Origin: an uncultured Rickettsiales bacterium
GTDB lineage: Bacteria > Pseudomonadota > Alphaproteobacteria > Rickettsiales > UBA1997
Direction: 5' to 3'
Length of the DNA: 34,504 bases
NCBI GenBank assembly: GCA_948744995.1
Contig: CAPZCD010000003.1
Coordinates: 1-34,504 of the forward strand
Shown: piece by piece, positions 8,360-16,321 of the stretch
Layout of the letters: each line of letters starts with the position of its first letter
How positions within the stretch are numbered: the stretch's first letter is position 1
Notes under the pieces: generated by a model
The model's input: only the letters and a program-made list of their open reading frames with translations
The model's database searches: none
Told to the model about the DNA's origin: nothing
Translations under genes and position numbers: made by a program

Positions 8360-10897
8360 CTAATTCCTCTTCTCTTCTACCTTCTCATAACACTCAATAA
8401 CATCCCCTTCCTTAATATCATCATAATTTTCTATAGCTATACCACATTCATAGTTATTTTTAACTTCCTTAACATCATCCTTAAATCTCCTTAAAGTCTT
8501 TATAATTCCATCAAAAATAACAACACCATCACGTATCAACCTAATGCTAGCATTTCTCCTAACTTCACCATCAGTTACATAACATCCTGCAATTTTTCCA
8601 ACACCAGATATTTTTATAACATTTCTAATTTCAGCTTGTCCTAAAATTTTCTCTTTCACTATAGGGTCTAAAAAGCCGGACATTATGGATTTAACATTGT
8701 CTATTATATCGTAAATAATAGAATAATATTTTATTTCTACACCCTTTTCTTTAGCCAAATCTCGTACTATATTTATAGCTCTAACATTAAACGCTATTAT
8801 AATAGCATTAGAAGCAGATGCTAAATTTACATCAGATTCCGTTATGGAGCCTATAGCAGAGTGAATTATATCAATTACAACATCATCATTACTCAACTTA
8901 AGCAAACTTCCAGCTATAGCTTCTATTGAACCACTAACATCCCCCTTTATTATCAATGATAACTGCTTCCTACTGCTACCTTTTACCTGCTGTAACATGC
9001 TTTCAACACTCTTATTGGCTCTTTTAGCCTCTTTTGCTTCTCGTTCCTTATTTTCTCTATAGGAAACTATATCTCTAGCATCTTTTTCATTAGCAACAAC
9101 ATTAAATATAACACCCGCATTAGGAGTAGAATCTAGACCCAATATTTCTACAGCCATAGACGGTTTTGCTTGATTTTGCGCTTTTTTCTTATCATCAACC
9201 ATCTTTTTAACTCTACCATAACTGGTTCCTGCTAAAACTATATCTCCGATATTTAGTATACCTTTTTGAATTAGAACAGTTGTAACAACTCCCCGTTGAG
9301 AGTCCATTTTACTTTCTATTACAGCACCACTGGCAGGGCAATCAATTGGAGCTTTTAGATCTAGCATTTCTGCCTGTAGAAGTATAGCATCTACTAATTT
9401 ATCAAGATTTATTCTATTTTTAGCAGATACCTCAACAAACATAACTTCTCCTCCAAATTCTTCTGCTATAACGTCATACTGAAGTAACTCATTTTTAACT
9501 CTGCTAGGATCAACCCCTTCTTTATCGATTTTGTTTATGGCTACTATCATTGGTACCTTAGCGGCTTTAGTATGATTTATAGCCTCTATAGTTTGGTCTT
9601 TTACCCCATCATCGGCAGCTACCACTAAAACTACAATATCAGTTATATTAGCTCCACGCATTCGCATTTCAGTAAAAGCTTCATGCCCCGGAGTATCAAT
9701 AAAAGTTATAAATTTATCTTTTGCGACTTCAACTCTGGATGCACCAATATGTTGTGTGATACCGCCAGATTCCCCTTCGGCCACCTTTGTAGTCCTTAAA
9801 GCATCTAACAGGGAGGTTTTACCATGGTCCACATGTCCCATAACCGTAACAACAGGACTCCTTGGAACAAACTCCGTCCCACTCTCTTTGGTCAAAATAT
9901 TTTCTATATCGGAATCTGATACTCTGTTTGGAGTATGACCGAATTCAACTACTATAAGCTCAGCAGTATCAGCATCAATAACCTGATTGATTGTTACCCG
10001 CATACCCATAGTCATAAGTTTCTTCACTATATCCGATTTTTTCTCATTCATTCTTTCAGCTAAATCGGAAACTGATATGAATTCCGGTATATTAACGACT
10101 TTATATATTTTTTGTTGTTCCGCATTTTGAGAAATCTTTTTTTCTCTTCTTTTAAATTTGTTACTTCTATTCAAATTATTGTAAATGGAGTCTCCTTCAT
10201 CTTCATCACTAAAGATATAGGTATGTATGTTTTTAGTATATTTATCTTCTTTATTCTTAGATATTTTTTTATCCATTTTTCCCAATTTATCACCATCATC
10301 GTAGTTGTTTTTAGTAAATTGTGGTGATTTACTTTTTTCTTTATGGGAGGTTTTTTTATTAGCTTCACCAAAAGATGGTTGTTGTATATCGGTAATAATA
10401 TTTTTACTATTTTCTAGATTATCTTCCTTTTTATTAACATTATTTCTATTATTTCTATTATTCCTATTATCTCTATTGTCCCTATTGTCCTTATTATCTC
10501 TGGCGTCGTTCCTATCAAAGTTTCTTTTATGGCCTGATTTCTGCTGTTCATCCATATTTTTAAATTTTCTATCTCTACCAAAAGGATATCTCTGTTCATT
10601 ATTTTTTTGGTGATTACCATAAAAATCCTTATTTCTAAGCTTACTTTCCTCCTTTTTCTCTTCTAGATTTTGCTTCTCATCTTTTTTTTCATTTATAATG
10701 GTGGCCTTATTCTCAGTAAAATTTTTTCTAACCATAGCAGCTTTCTGTTCAGCTAACTTTTTAGCTTGGGCTTCCTTTAAAAGCCTTTGCCTTTCGGCCA
10801 ACATTTCAAGACCATTGTTAGATATTTTACTATCTTCGTCTTTTTTGTTCTTTTTAAAACCTAATGTCAGCGTATTTCTTGACATATTATCTTTCAT
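8360..10897 (-). CDS. infB: Translation initiation factor IF-2
   Basis: This GTPase brings initiator fMet-tRNA to the 30S subunit. The 845-residue protein has a long Lys/Asn/Arg/Glu-rich N-terminal region (to about residue 260) with an NRD/NRN tandem repeat. An IF2_N domain follows (VNIPEFISVSDLAERM, then VIDADTAELIVVEFGH). The G domain starts near residue 353 with GHVDHGKTSLLDALR (G1), DTPGHEAF (G3) and NKIDKE (G4), followed by domains II-IV. GVGKIAGCYVTDGEV lies near the C-terminus. It begins 18 bp after the nusA stop, the conserved nusA-infB pairing, but rimP and rbfA are not adjacent. An alternative start is the in-frame ATG four codons downstream. Confidence 0.97.
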   Translation of the reverse strand: MKDNMSRNTLTLGFKKNKKDEDSKISNNGLEMLAERQRLLKEAQAKKLAEQKAAMVRKNFTENKATIINEKKDEKQNLEEKKEESKLRNKDFYGNHQKNNEQRYPFGRDRKFKNMDEQQKSGHKRNFDRNDARDNKDNRDNRDNRNNRNNRNNVNKKEDNLENSKNIITDIQQPSFGEANKKTSHKEKSKSPQFTKNNYDDGDKLGKMDKKISKNKEDKYTKNIHTYIFSDEDEGDSIYNNLNRSNKFKRREKKISQNAEQQKIYKVVNIPEFISVSDLAERMNEKKSDIVKKLMTMGMRVTINQVIDADTAELIVVEFGHTPNRVSDSDIENILTKESGTEFVPRSPVVTVMGHVDHGKTSLLDALRTTKVAEGESGGITQHIGASRVEVAKDKFITFIDTPGHEAFTEMRMRGANITDIVVLVVAADDGVKDQTIEAINHTKAAKVPMIVAINKIDKEGVDPSRVKNELLQYDVIAEEFGGEVMFVEVSAKNRINLDKLVDAILLQAEMLDLKAPIDCPASGAVIESKMDSQRGVVTTVLIQKGILNIGDIVLAGTSYGRVKKMVDDKKKAQNQAKPSMAVEILGLDSTPNAGVIFNVVANEKDARDIVSYRENKEREAKEAKRANKSVESMLQQVKGSSRKQLSLIIKGDVSGSIEAIAGSLLKLSNDDVVIDIIHSAIGSITESDVNLASASNAIIIAFNVRAINIVRDLAKEKGVEIKYYSIIYDIIDNVKSIMSGFLDPIVKEKILGQAEIRNVIKISGVGKIAGCYVTDGEVRRNASIRLIRDGVVIFDGIIKTLRRFKDDVKEVKNNYECGIAIENYDDIKEGDVIECYEKVEEKRN
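10439..10502 (-). repeat. 9-bp minisatellite encoding NRD/NRN repeats in infB
   Basis: About seven imperfect tandem copies of a 9-bp unit (ATTATTTCT and variants such as ATTGTCCCT on the plus strand) encode DNRDNRDNRNNRNNRNN within the disordered N-terminal region of IF-2. The unit length keeps the reading frame. Confidence 0.8.
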
Positions 10898-10915
10898 AAC
10901 CTAAACCACCATAAT

Positions 10916-12304
10916 TTATTTACCCATATCATCTGCAGATTCTCTATCGTCGTCTGCATCAACATTTTCAGTATCATCCTCAACAACATCATTAGCTTCT
11001 GCTTCAAGATCTTCAATATATTCTTCAGCCCTGCTTTTTATTTCAGCTGCTATGTCTTCATCAAATCCTTCTATTTTCTGCAAACCTTCAATTGTTGCAC
11101 CGGCTATTTCTTCAATACTGGAATAACCATCAGCCACTAGCAGCTGCGCTATAACTTCTTCTACATCCAAAGCATTCTCAAATAGAGCCGTCAAACTATT
11201 AAATTCAGCTGCTCTCTTTTGTTTTTCCTCTTCATCAGTAAGGATATTTATTCTACCACCAGCAATTCGTGAAGCCAGTCTTATATTTTGTCCTCCACGA
11301 CCTATAGCCAAATTCAGTTGATCCTTTGGAACAACTACATCTATCTGGCCTATATTATCATTAACAACAACTTTAGATACTTTAGCCGGTGATAGGAGAT
11401 TAGCAACTAACTCCGCTCTATCTTCAGACCACTTTATAACATCAATTTTTTCACCCCTTAATTCGCTGGAAACAGCCTGTATTTTGGCTCCTCTTGGACC
11501 TACACATGTACCTACAACATCGCTTATATTGTCCTTTGAGTATACAACAACTTTTGCCTTAGAACCGGGATCTCGTGCAACACCTTTAGCTTCTATCAGA
11601 CCATCATACATTTCGCTAATTTCACATTTCATTAGTTCCACAAGAAACTCATTATCGACCCTTGATAAAAATACCTGATTATCATTACCTCTAATAACAT
11701 CGGCAACATAGGCTTTAAGCCTATCGCCAACCCTATAGTATTCGCCGGGAATTAAATTGTCTTTATTAAGTAATGTCTCGCAACCATCAACTTCTACAAC
11801 AATATTTCTCTGACCGGTTTTCTTAACAACACCGTTAACTATGCTTCCCACCTTATTTATAAACTCGTTATACTCTTTCTCTTTCTCGGCTTCTTTTACT
11901 TTTTTTATTATTTCGTTTTTAGCTATTTGCACTATAACTCTACTCATGTCAATAGGCGGTAATTCGCACTTTATGGTACCACCAACCTCAACATTTTCCT
12001 GAAAAACAGCCTTATTATTCTTTATTTTAGCAACTGCATCCGATAAAGTAATTTGTTTTTTATAATCTATATCTTTAACATCTTTATCATCTATAATATC
12101 AAGTACATTATATAGGCAAATATCGCCATTTTTCCTGTCTATTTCGCATTCTATAGCTAGATCATATCCATATTTTTTTCTGGCAGCGAGCTTTATACCA
12201 TCTTCCATTGCTTTTATAATGCTTTCTGCCTTTATACCTTTGTCACTGGCTAATTTTTCTGTTATTAACAATAATTCTTTACTACCTTTTATTGTATCTG
12301 CCAT
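10916..12304 (-). CDS. nusA: Transcription termination/antitermination factor NusA
   Basis: NusA binds RNA polymerase and modulates pausing, hairpin termination and antitermination. The 462-residue protein has the NusA N-terminal domain (residues 1-130), an S1 domain (about 133-200, GSIVNGVVKKTGQRNIVVEVDG) and the KH1/KH2 tandem. KH landmarks are ARDPGSKAKVVVYS, VGTCVGPRGAKIQAV and NLAIGRGGQNIRLAS. A helix-hairpin-helix-like segment (about 370-430) precedes a very acidic tail. The start is supported by AGGG seven bases upstream of the ATG. A TTGACA/TATACT promoter with a hairpin terminator in the leader precedes it, which suggests autogenous attenuation. infB follows after 18 bp. Confidence 0.97.
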   Translation of the reverse strand: MADTIKGSKELLLITEKLASDKGIKAESIIKAMEDGIKLAARKKYGYDLAIECEIDRKNGDICLYNVLDIIDDKDVKDIDYKKQITLSDAVAKIKNNKAVFQENVEVGGTIKCELPPIDMSRVIVQIAKNEIIKKVKEAEKEKEYNEFINKVGSIVNGVVKKTGQRNIVVEVDGCETLLNKDNLIPGEYYRVGDRLKAYVADVIRGNDNQVFLSRVDNEFLVELMKCEISEMYDGLIEAKGVARDPGSKAKVVVYSKDNISDVVGTCVGPRGAKIQAVSSELRGEKIDVIKWSEDRAELVANLLSPAKVSKVVVNDNIGQIDVVVPKDQLNLAIGRGGQNIRLASRIAGGRINILTDEEEKQKRAAEFNSLTALFENALDVEEVIAQLLVADGYSSIEEIAGATIEGLQKIEGFDEDIAAEIKSRAEEYIEDLEAEANDVVEDDTENVDADDDRESADDMGK

Positions 12305-12337
12305 GTTTTTCCCTGTAAACTTAAATCATAAAATATT

Positions 12338-12374
12338 AAAAAACCTATTTATCCTTTAGGGGAATAAATAGGTT
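12338..12374 (-). terminator. Intrinsic terminator/attenuator in the nusA leader
   Basis: AACCTATTTAT (12342-12352) pairs perfectly over 11 bp with ATAAATAGGTT (12364-12374), with two inner C-G pairs around a bulge and a small loop. On the minus strand the stem runs directly into TTTTTT (12343-12338). It lies downstream of the nusA promoter (12389-12416) and upstream of the nusA ATG (12304), so every transcript from that promoter must cross it. It would also stop dprA read-through. Confidence 0.8.
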
Positions 12375-12388
12375 ATTCTCTGTTGAGA

Positions 12389-12416
12389 AGTATAAAAATA
12401 ATATTGATTATGTCAA
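12389..12416 (-). promoter_or_regulatory. Strong sigma-70-type promoter of nusA-infB
   Basis: Minus-strand consensus TTGACA (12416-12411), 16-bp spacer, TATACT (12394-12389). Predicted initiation is near 12382, about 8 nt before the leader hairpin and about 78 nt before the nusA start codon. Confidence 0.75.
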
Positions 12417-12441
12417 TAATCTAATAAAAAATCTACAATAA

Positions 12442-12478
12442 GTTATAAACCATGTTTATAACTATTCTCACTGAGAAT
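12442..12478. repeat. Two adjacent perfect inverted repeats upstream of nusA promoter
   Basis: GTTATAAAC-CAT-GTTTATAAC (12442-12462, 9-bp arms) is followed one base later by ATTCTC-ACT-GAGAAT (12464-12478, 6-bp arms). They lie between the dprA stop and the nusA -35 box. They could be operator half-sites or hairpins at the dprA transcript end; on the minus strand there is only a loose T-rich run downstream. Confidence 0.6.
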
Positions 12479-12519
12479 TTGGTAGATATTCCACATAAAT
12501 ATTTATATGGTTATTAATT

Positions 12520-13650
12520 TTAACTCCTCCTCAAACATATCTTCCCACCCTCTATTATGACTTTCCCATCTAAGTTTAAACAAGTTATGATTGAATTTAT
12601 TTCACCTATATCTCCATTCAAACTATTCAATAATTCCGTAATTTCTACAGGGGTGAAATCTAATTTTGATAATATTGACTCTTCTAAACTTTTTGGTTCA
12701 TCTTGTACTAAATTATCATCACCCTGATATTCATCTTTAAAGACTTCAATATTATCGTTAAGGTTAGAAAAATTTTCATTCATATTTAGCGGCATAAATT
12801 TTTCCAATGATTCGATTATATCCCTTATATCTATAACCATAGTCGCACCTTGTTGTAGTAGTCTGTTTGAACCGAAACAGCCCTCATCATAAGGATTACC
12901 TGGAAAAACTAAAACTTCCCTACCATATTTTATAGCCTGATTAGCTGTATGTATAGTACCTGATTTTAAACCGGCACTAACTATTAAAACACCCCTAGAT
13001 AATCCAGCTATTATTCTATTTCTTATTGGGAAATTTTCTGGTTTTAGTTTTGTACCTAATGGAAATTCACTGATTATTAAGCCGTTTTTGTCTAGAATTT
13101 CATAGTATAAATATTCGTTTTCCTTTGGATATATGTTATTTATATCTGTACCTAATACAGCTATAGTTCCGTTTTCCAGAGAACCTATATGCGCCGCAGA
13201 ATCAATACCCTTAGCCATACCAGAAACTATAACATAACCATAATCGGATATATCTCTTGCGGTTGTTTTAGCAAAATTAAAGTTGTTTATGGAACAATTT
13301 CTCGAACCAATAATGGCTAATTTCCTCTCGTTTTTTAGTAGATCTAAATTTCCTTTGCAGGTTATAGTTAAAGGATAGGAATCTATATTTTTTAGATAAC
13401 TTGGGTATTCTTTGTCTAAATAAGTTATAATCTTTGAATTATTTTTAGACAGCTCCTCTAGCTCACATTTTATTGTATCTAAGTCGCATAGCTTTATATT
13501 AGACGTTTTTTTGGATATGGAATTTATGTTTTGTACTATAGCTGTTGCTGAACCGTAAATGGCTAAGGCTTTTTGAAACATTTGATTGGTTATGCCGTGA
13601 GTTCTGGATAGTCTTATTATGTTTAATTTTTCCTCTTGCAGATCTGGCAT
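12520..13650 (-). CDS. dprA: DNA-processing protein DprA
   Basis: DprA (Smf) loads RecA on incoming single-stranded DNA during natural transformation and is also widespread in bacteria not known to be competent. The 376-residue protein has an N-terminal helical region, then the DprA Rossmann-like domain: LAIIGSRNCS (near residue 110), VIVSGMAKGIDSAAHIGSL, TIAVLGTDINNIYPKEN, LIISEFPLGTKLKPENFPIRNRIIAGLS and EVLVFPGNPYDEGCFGSNRLLQQGA. A C-terminal winged-helix region ends ITCLNLDGKVIIEGGKICL. The usual S-G-S-L loop reads SGTIHTA here. It has its own promoter upstream and is separated from nusA by 215 bp. Confidence 0.95.
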   Translation of the reverse strand: MPDLQEEKLNIIRLSRTHGITNQMFQKALAIYGSATAIVQNINSISKKTSNIKLCDLDTIKCELEELSKNNSKIITYLDKEYPSYLKNIDSYPLTITCKGNLDLLKNERKLAIIGSRNCSINNFNFAKTTARDISDYGYVIVSGMAKGIDSAAHIGSLENGTIAVLGTDINNIYPKENEYLYYEILDKNGLIISEFPLGTKLKPENFPIRNRIIAGLSRGVLIVSAGLKSGTIHTANQAIKYGREVLVFPGNPYDEGCFGSNRLLQQGATMVIDIRDIIESLEKFMPLNMNENFSNLNDNIEVFKDEYQGDDNLVQDEPKSLEESILSKLDFTPVEITELLNSLNGDIGEINSIITCLNLDGKVIIEGGKICLRRS

Positions 13651-13682
13651 AATTGAACTTTGAATATTTTTTTGATAATCTT

Positions 13683-13710
13683 ATTATAGGTTGTGATTTG
13701 CTAATTACAA
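13683..13710 (-). promoter_or_regulatory. Promoter of dprA
   Basis: Minus-strand TTGTAA (13710-13705), 16-bp spacer, perfect TATAAT (13688-13683), about 33 bp before the dprA ATG at 13650. Confidence 0.6.
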
Positions 13711-13825
13711 TTGGTTATTTTGGGATAATTTTCTGGAATTAATTCTAACTTTCCAATCTAGTGGGGTTTAAGTTTTATTTTTAATATACTATTCTATGAT
13801 TGTAAAGACCTTAAACTAATCTGGC

Positions 13826-13993
13826 GGCCGAAAAAATACTAATTACAGAAATTAAATCTCTAGAAGAAGATAAAGGTTGTTATGCTAGCAATGAATATCT
13901 GCTGAGTTCCTTTTCCTTTTAGCTATCGGAAGGCACCATTAGAAATACTATATCTAAACTTAAGAAAAAGAATTATATAGATAATAGTAATTA
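13826..13993 (+). pseudogene. Remnant of a helix-turn-helix (HTH_36-like) protein
   Basis: One frame reads AAEKILITEIKSLEED, then GCYASNEYLL, a stop (TAG at 13919), then LSEGTIRNTISKLKKKNYID. The pattern of a short helix, G-C/F-x-A-S-N-x-Y-L, S-x-x-T-I-x-x-x-I-x-x-L and -YI matches winged HTH modules found in plasmid or phage replication proteins. There is no start codon and there is an internal stop, so only a fragment remains. The local CTGGCGGCCG is GC-rich compared with its surroundings. Confidence 0.45.
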
Positions 13994-14005
13994 ATTATAT
14001 TATAT

Positions 14006-14200
14006 TAACCACAATTTCGCTTTTTAAGTTTAAAAAATATTGAAAAATAGGAAAAACATATTTTTTAATATAAAAATTATACTTATTTAATAACAAATAT
14101 TAGTAAACTTTAATAAAAGTTATCATATTTTTTATCTTGAAAGAGGTACTTGTCATTTTTCAGTATATTCTTTAGTTAGAAAAAGCTAAATTGGGGTTAA
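14006..14200. mobile_element. MITE-like element, ~195 bp, with ~21-bp terminal inverted repeats
   Basis: The left end TTAACCACAATTTCGCTTTT (14006-) and the reverse complement of the right end TTAACCCCAATTTAGCTTTT (14200-) agree except at two positions over 21 bp. No open reading frame lies between. Similar ends occur at 4466/4626 and at 34450, showing a dispersed family. A target-site duplication is not clear. The autonomous partner is not in the window. Confidence 0.6.
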
Positions 14201-14259
14201 ATTAATAACCAAATGGATTAACGCCGCCGCTAAACTACTGGAGTTTATGAATGAAAGGA

Positions 14260-14790
14260 AAATACTGGTACTTATGTTGAAAAACAGACCTAGAGATGGA
14301 TAAGTTATGGAGCTGCTACATCACCAAAGATAGAGAAACAAATATAGAAATTTTAAAAAACTCAAAATATGGATGGTAGAAATAAAGTTGTTAGGCATAG
14401 ATGAAAATAAAAATGAAGATGTAATCTGTTACAGGTTAATAAATAAGATAAAGGAAAACTATAACATAAATATAATAGCTACAGATAAACATTGAAGCTA
14501 TAATAAAGTTATAAGCTGTAATGAAAGAGAGAAATAACTGGAGTCAAATAGGATAAATGGAATAATAACAAAAATAATAATTAAAAAAGAAATAATAAAG
14601 AGAACCTATAACATAGGACCAGAGGAAAGAAAATATTTGGATTGTAATCTAACTATAATAATGAGTAAGAGTGAGACCTATTTGTTGGAATCCTATAATA
14701 TGGTAGTTTAAAAAGTACACTTACTATATAGGTTTATAAGGAAAACAAAAGCTTCCAGTAGGAGTTAATCTCTGTATATAATATAATAGC
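14260..14790 (+). pseudogene. Broken IS1-like transposase
   Basis: Pieces in shifting frames resemble an IS1-family InsB/DDE transposase in the right order: DLEMDKLWSCYITKDRETN (14288-, compare vDElWs..K), NINIIATDKH then SYNKVIS (about 14463-14515, compare tDxxxxY...I), and SKSETYLLESYN with LYRFIRKTKASSRS (about 14664-14760, compare K.eT..IE..N...R..RKTk..SKS). Several stops and at least one frameshift interrupt it, and the distance between the middle and last blocks is longer than usual. Together with the preceding HTH remnant and MITE it fills the gap 13651-15003. The IS1 assignment is from motif pattern only. Confidence 0.5.
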
Positions 14791-14926
14791 ATTGTCGTAT
14801 GGATGAATAAATCTGATAAATAATGTATGGAAATACATTAAGAAAGTATATTGGTATCTATTATAGCAATTATGGGACCAATTGAGGTAATTAAGAAGTG
14901 GAGAGAGGACCTTTTTTTATTAACTC

Positions 14927-14954
14927 TTGCATATTTTGCTTCTCATACTATTAT
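14927..14954 (+). promoter_or_regulatory. Candidate promoter of the envelope/prmC-rsmA operon
   Basis: TTGCAT (14927-14932), 16-bp spacer, TATTAT (14949-14954). Initiation would be near 14961, which supports a translation start at 15004 rather than the earlier TTG at 14851 in the same frame. Confidence 0.35.
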
Positions 14955-15003
14955 ATACCATATTATTATGATAAAATTTTACTTGAAAAAAACAACTTGG
15001 GTT

Positions 15004-16314
15004 ATGGTGAGAGGTTATAGACGGTTTATTTACAATATTTTCCCGCTTATTCTAATAGTGGTAGGATTATCATCCTGCCAAAAGCAAACCGGTTATGACG
15101 GTAGTAGAAGCGTTATGGAAGGTGTTTTTGATTTTTATGAAAACGACATAGTTAATGACTATAGACGACACGCCAGCGACAAATTGAGAGTTGCAATACT
15201 GGTACCACTTAGCGGACCGATAAAACCGGTTGGAGAAAGTATTCTAAATGTTGCACAAATGTCTATGTTTGATAATAAGAAAAGCAATATGGTATTAAGA
15301 GTTTACGATACAAATGGTACAACTTTTGGCGCCGTAAAAGCTATGAAAGAAGCTATAAAAGACGGTACCGATGTGGTAGTTGGACCATTATTTATGTCGG
15401 AAACAAAAGCAATACAAAAATTAGCCAGGAATAATGGTATTTTAGTATTTTCACTTTCCAACGAACAGGAGTTAATAAACTCCGATAATATATTTGTAAC
15501 CGGTTCTATTATAGAGCAGGAAATACAGACTCTTATAACTTATATGATGGATAATGGAGATACCTATAACTATGTGGCTCTTATGCCAAATACAAGCTTT
15601 GGAGCTACTATAAATAAGGTACTCAGAGAAATTATCACCGGTAAGGATGGTTTACTAATCAAAACAGATTTCTATGAACATAATGATAAAAATCTCATGA
15701 AAAAGATTAACGAATTAATTTCTTTTTACGAAATACCGAAAACCCTATATGATAATTTTGAAAAGAAAAAGTTGGAACAAAAGCTTTCCGGTTCTAAAGA
15801 GGAATTGGAATTTAAGGTTAGTGATGAGGAGAAAATATATCCGCATTCAATTTTTATAGCAGAAGGTGGCAAAAATGCGGAGCAAATAGCTAATTTACTA
15901 TTTGTTTTGCAAAGAGGTGATAAGAAGATACAACTAATTGGTACTACAAAACTGGACGGTGATGATAATATTTTATTCAACCCTTATCTAAATGGTACAA
16001 TTTTTGTTGGTGCTAACCCGGAAAAATATAAAAAATTCTCTAAAAATTACTATGAAATGTATCGTTTAAAGCCAATAAAGATAACGTCTATGGTCTATGA
16101 TTTGATAAATATCTTAGATCTTGTGTATGATAGGGTTGATAATGTATATATGCCTAATAAAATGAAGTTGTTAGATCCTTATGGTTTTGATGGTATAGAT
16201 GGAAAATTCAGATTCCTCCCAAATGGTTTAGTTGAGAGGAGGCTATATGTTTTACAATTTAAAGATGGTGAAAAAATTGTTTTGGGTACCAACCAAGAAT
16301 TTTTAAATTATTAG
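15004..16314 (+). CDS. LpoA-like penicillin-binding-protein activator lipoprotein
   Basis: From the ATG at 15004 the protein has 436 residues with a lipoprotein signal: MVRGYRR, a hydrophobic core, and lipobox GLSSC with Cys25 as the lipidated residue. The body is a periplasmic-binding-protein type I fold (Peripla_BP_6). Landmarks are RVAILVPLSGPIKPVGES, VVVGPLFMSETKAIQKLA, ILVFSLSN and VALMPNTSFGAT. Such lipoproteins in Proteobacteria activate peptidoglycan synthases (LpoA) or derive from solute-binding proteins. The frame stays open upstream to a TTG at 14851, but that extension would place the lipobox far from the N-terminus and overlaps the decayed zone, so I reject it. An NlpD-like gene follows after 7 bp, supporting a cell-wall role. 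Confidence 0.82.
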   Translation: MVRGYRRFIYNIFPLILIVVGLSSCQKQTGYDGSRSVMEGVFDFYENDIVNDYRRHASDKLRVAILVPLSGPIKPVGESILNVAQMSMFDNKKSNMVLRVYDTNGTTFGAVKAMKEAIKDGTDVVVGPLFMSETKAIQKLARNNGILVFSLSNEQELINSDNIFVTGSIIEQEIQTLITYMMDNGDTYNYVALMPNTSFGATINKVLREIITGKDGLLIKTDFYEHNDKNLMKKINELISFYEIPKTLYDNFEKKKLEQKLSGSKEELEFKVSDEEKIYPHSIFIAEGGKNAEQIANLLFVLQRGDKKIQLIGTTKLDGDDNILFNPYLNGTIFVGANPEKYKKFSKNYYEMYRLKPIKITSMVYDLINILDLVYDRVDNVYMPNKMKLLDPYGFDGIDGKFRFLPNGLVERRLYVLQFKDGEKIVLGTNQEFLNY

Positions 16315-16321
16315 AGGTTAT

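Noticed and set aside
14851..15003. N-terminal extension of the LpoA-like lipoprotein from a TTG at 14851
   Set aside because: It would bury the lipobox at residue ~76, has no ribosome-binding site and overlaps the decayed transposase zone and a candidate promoter.
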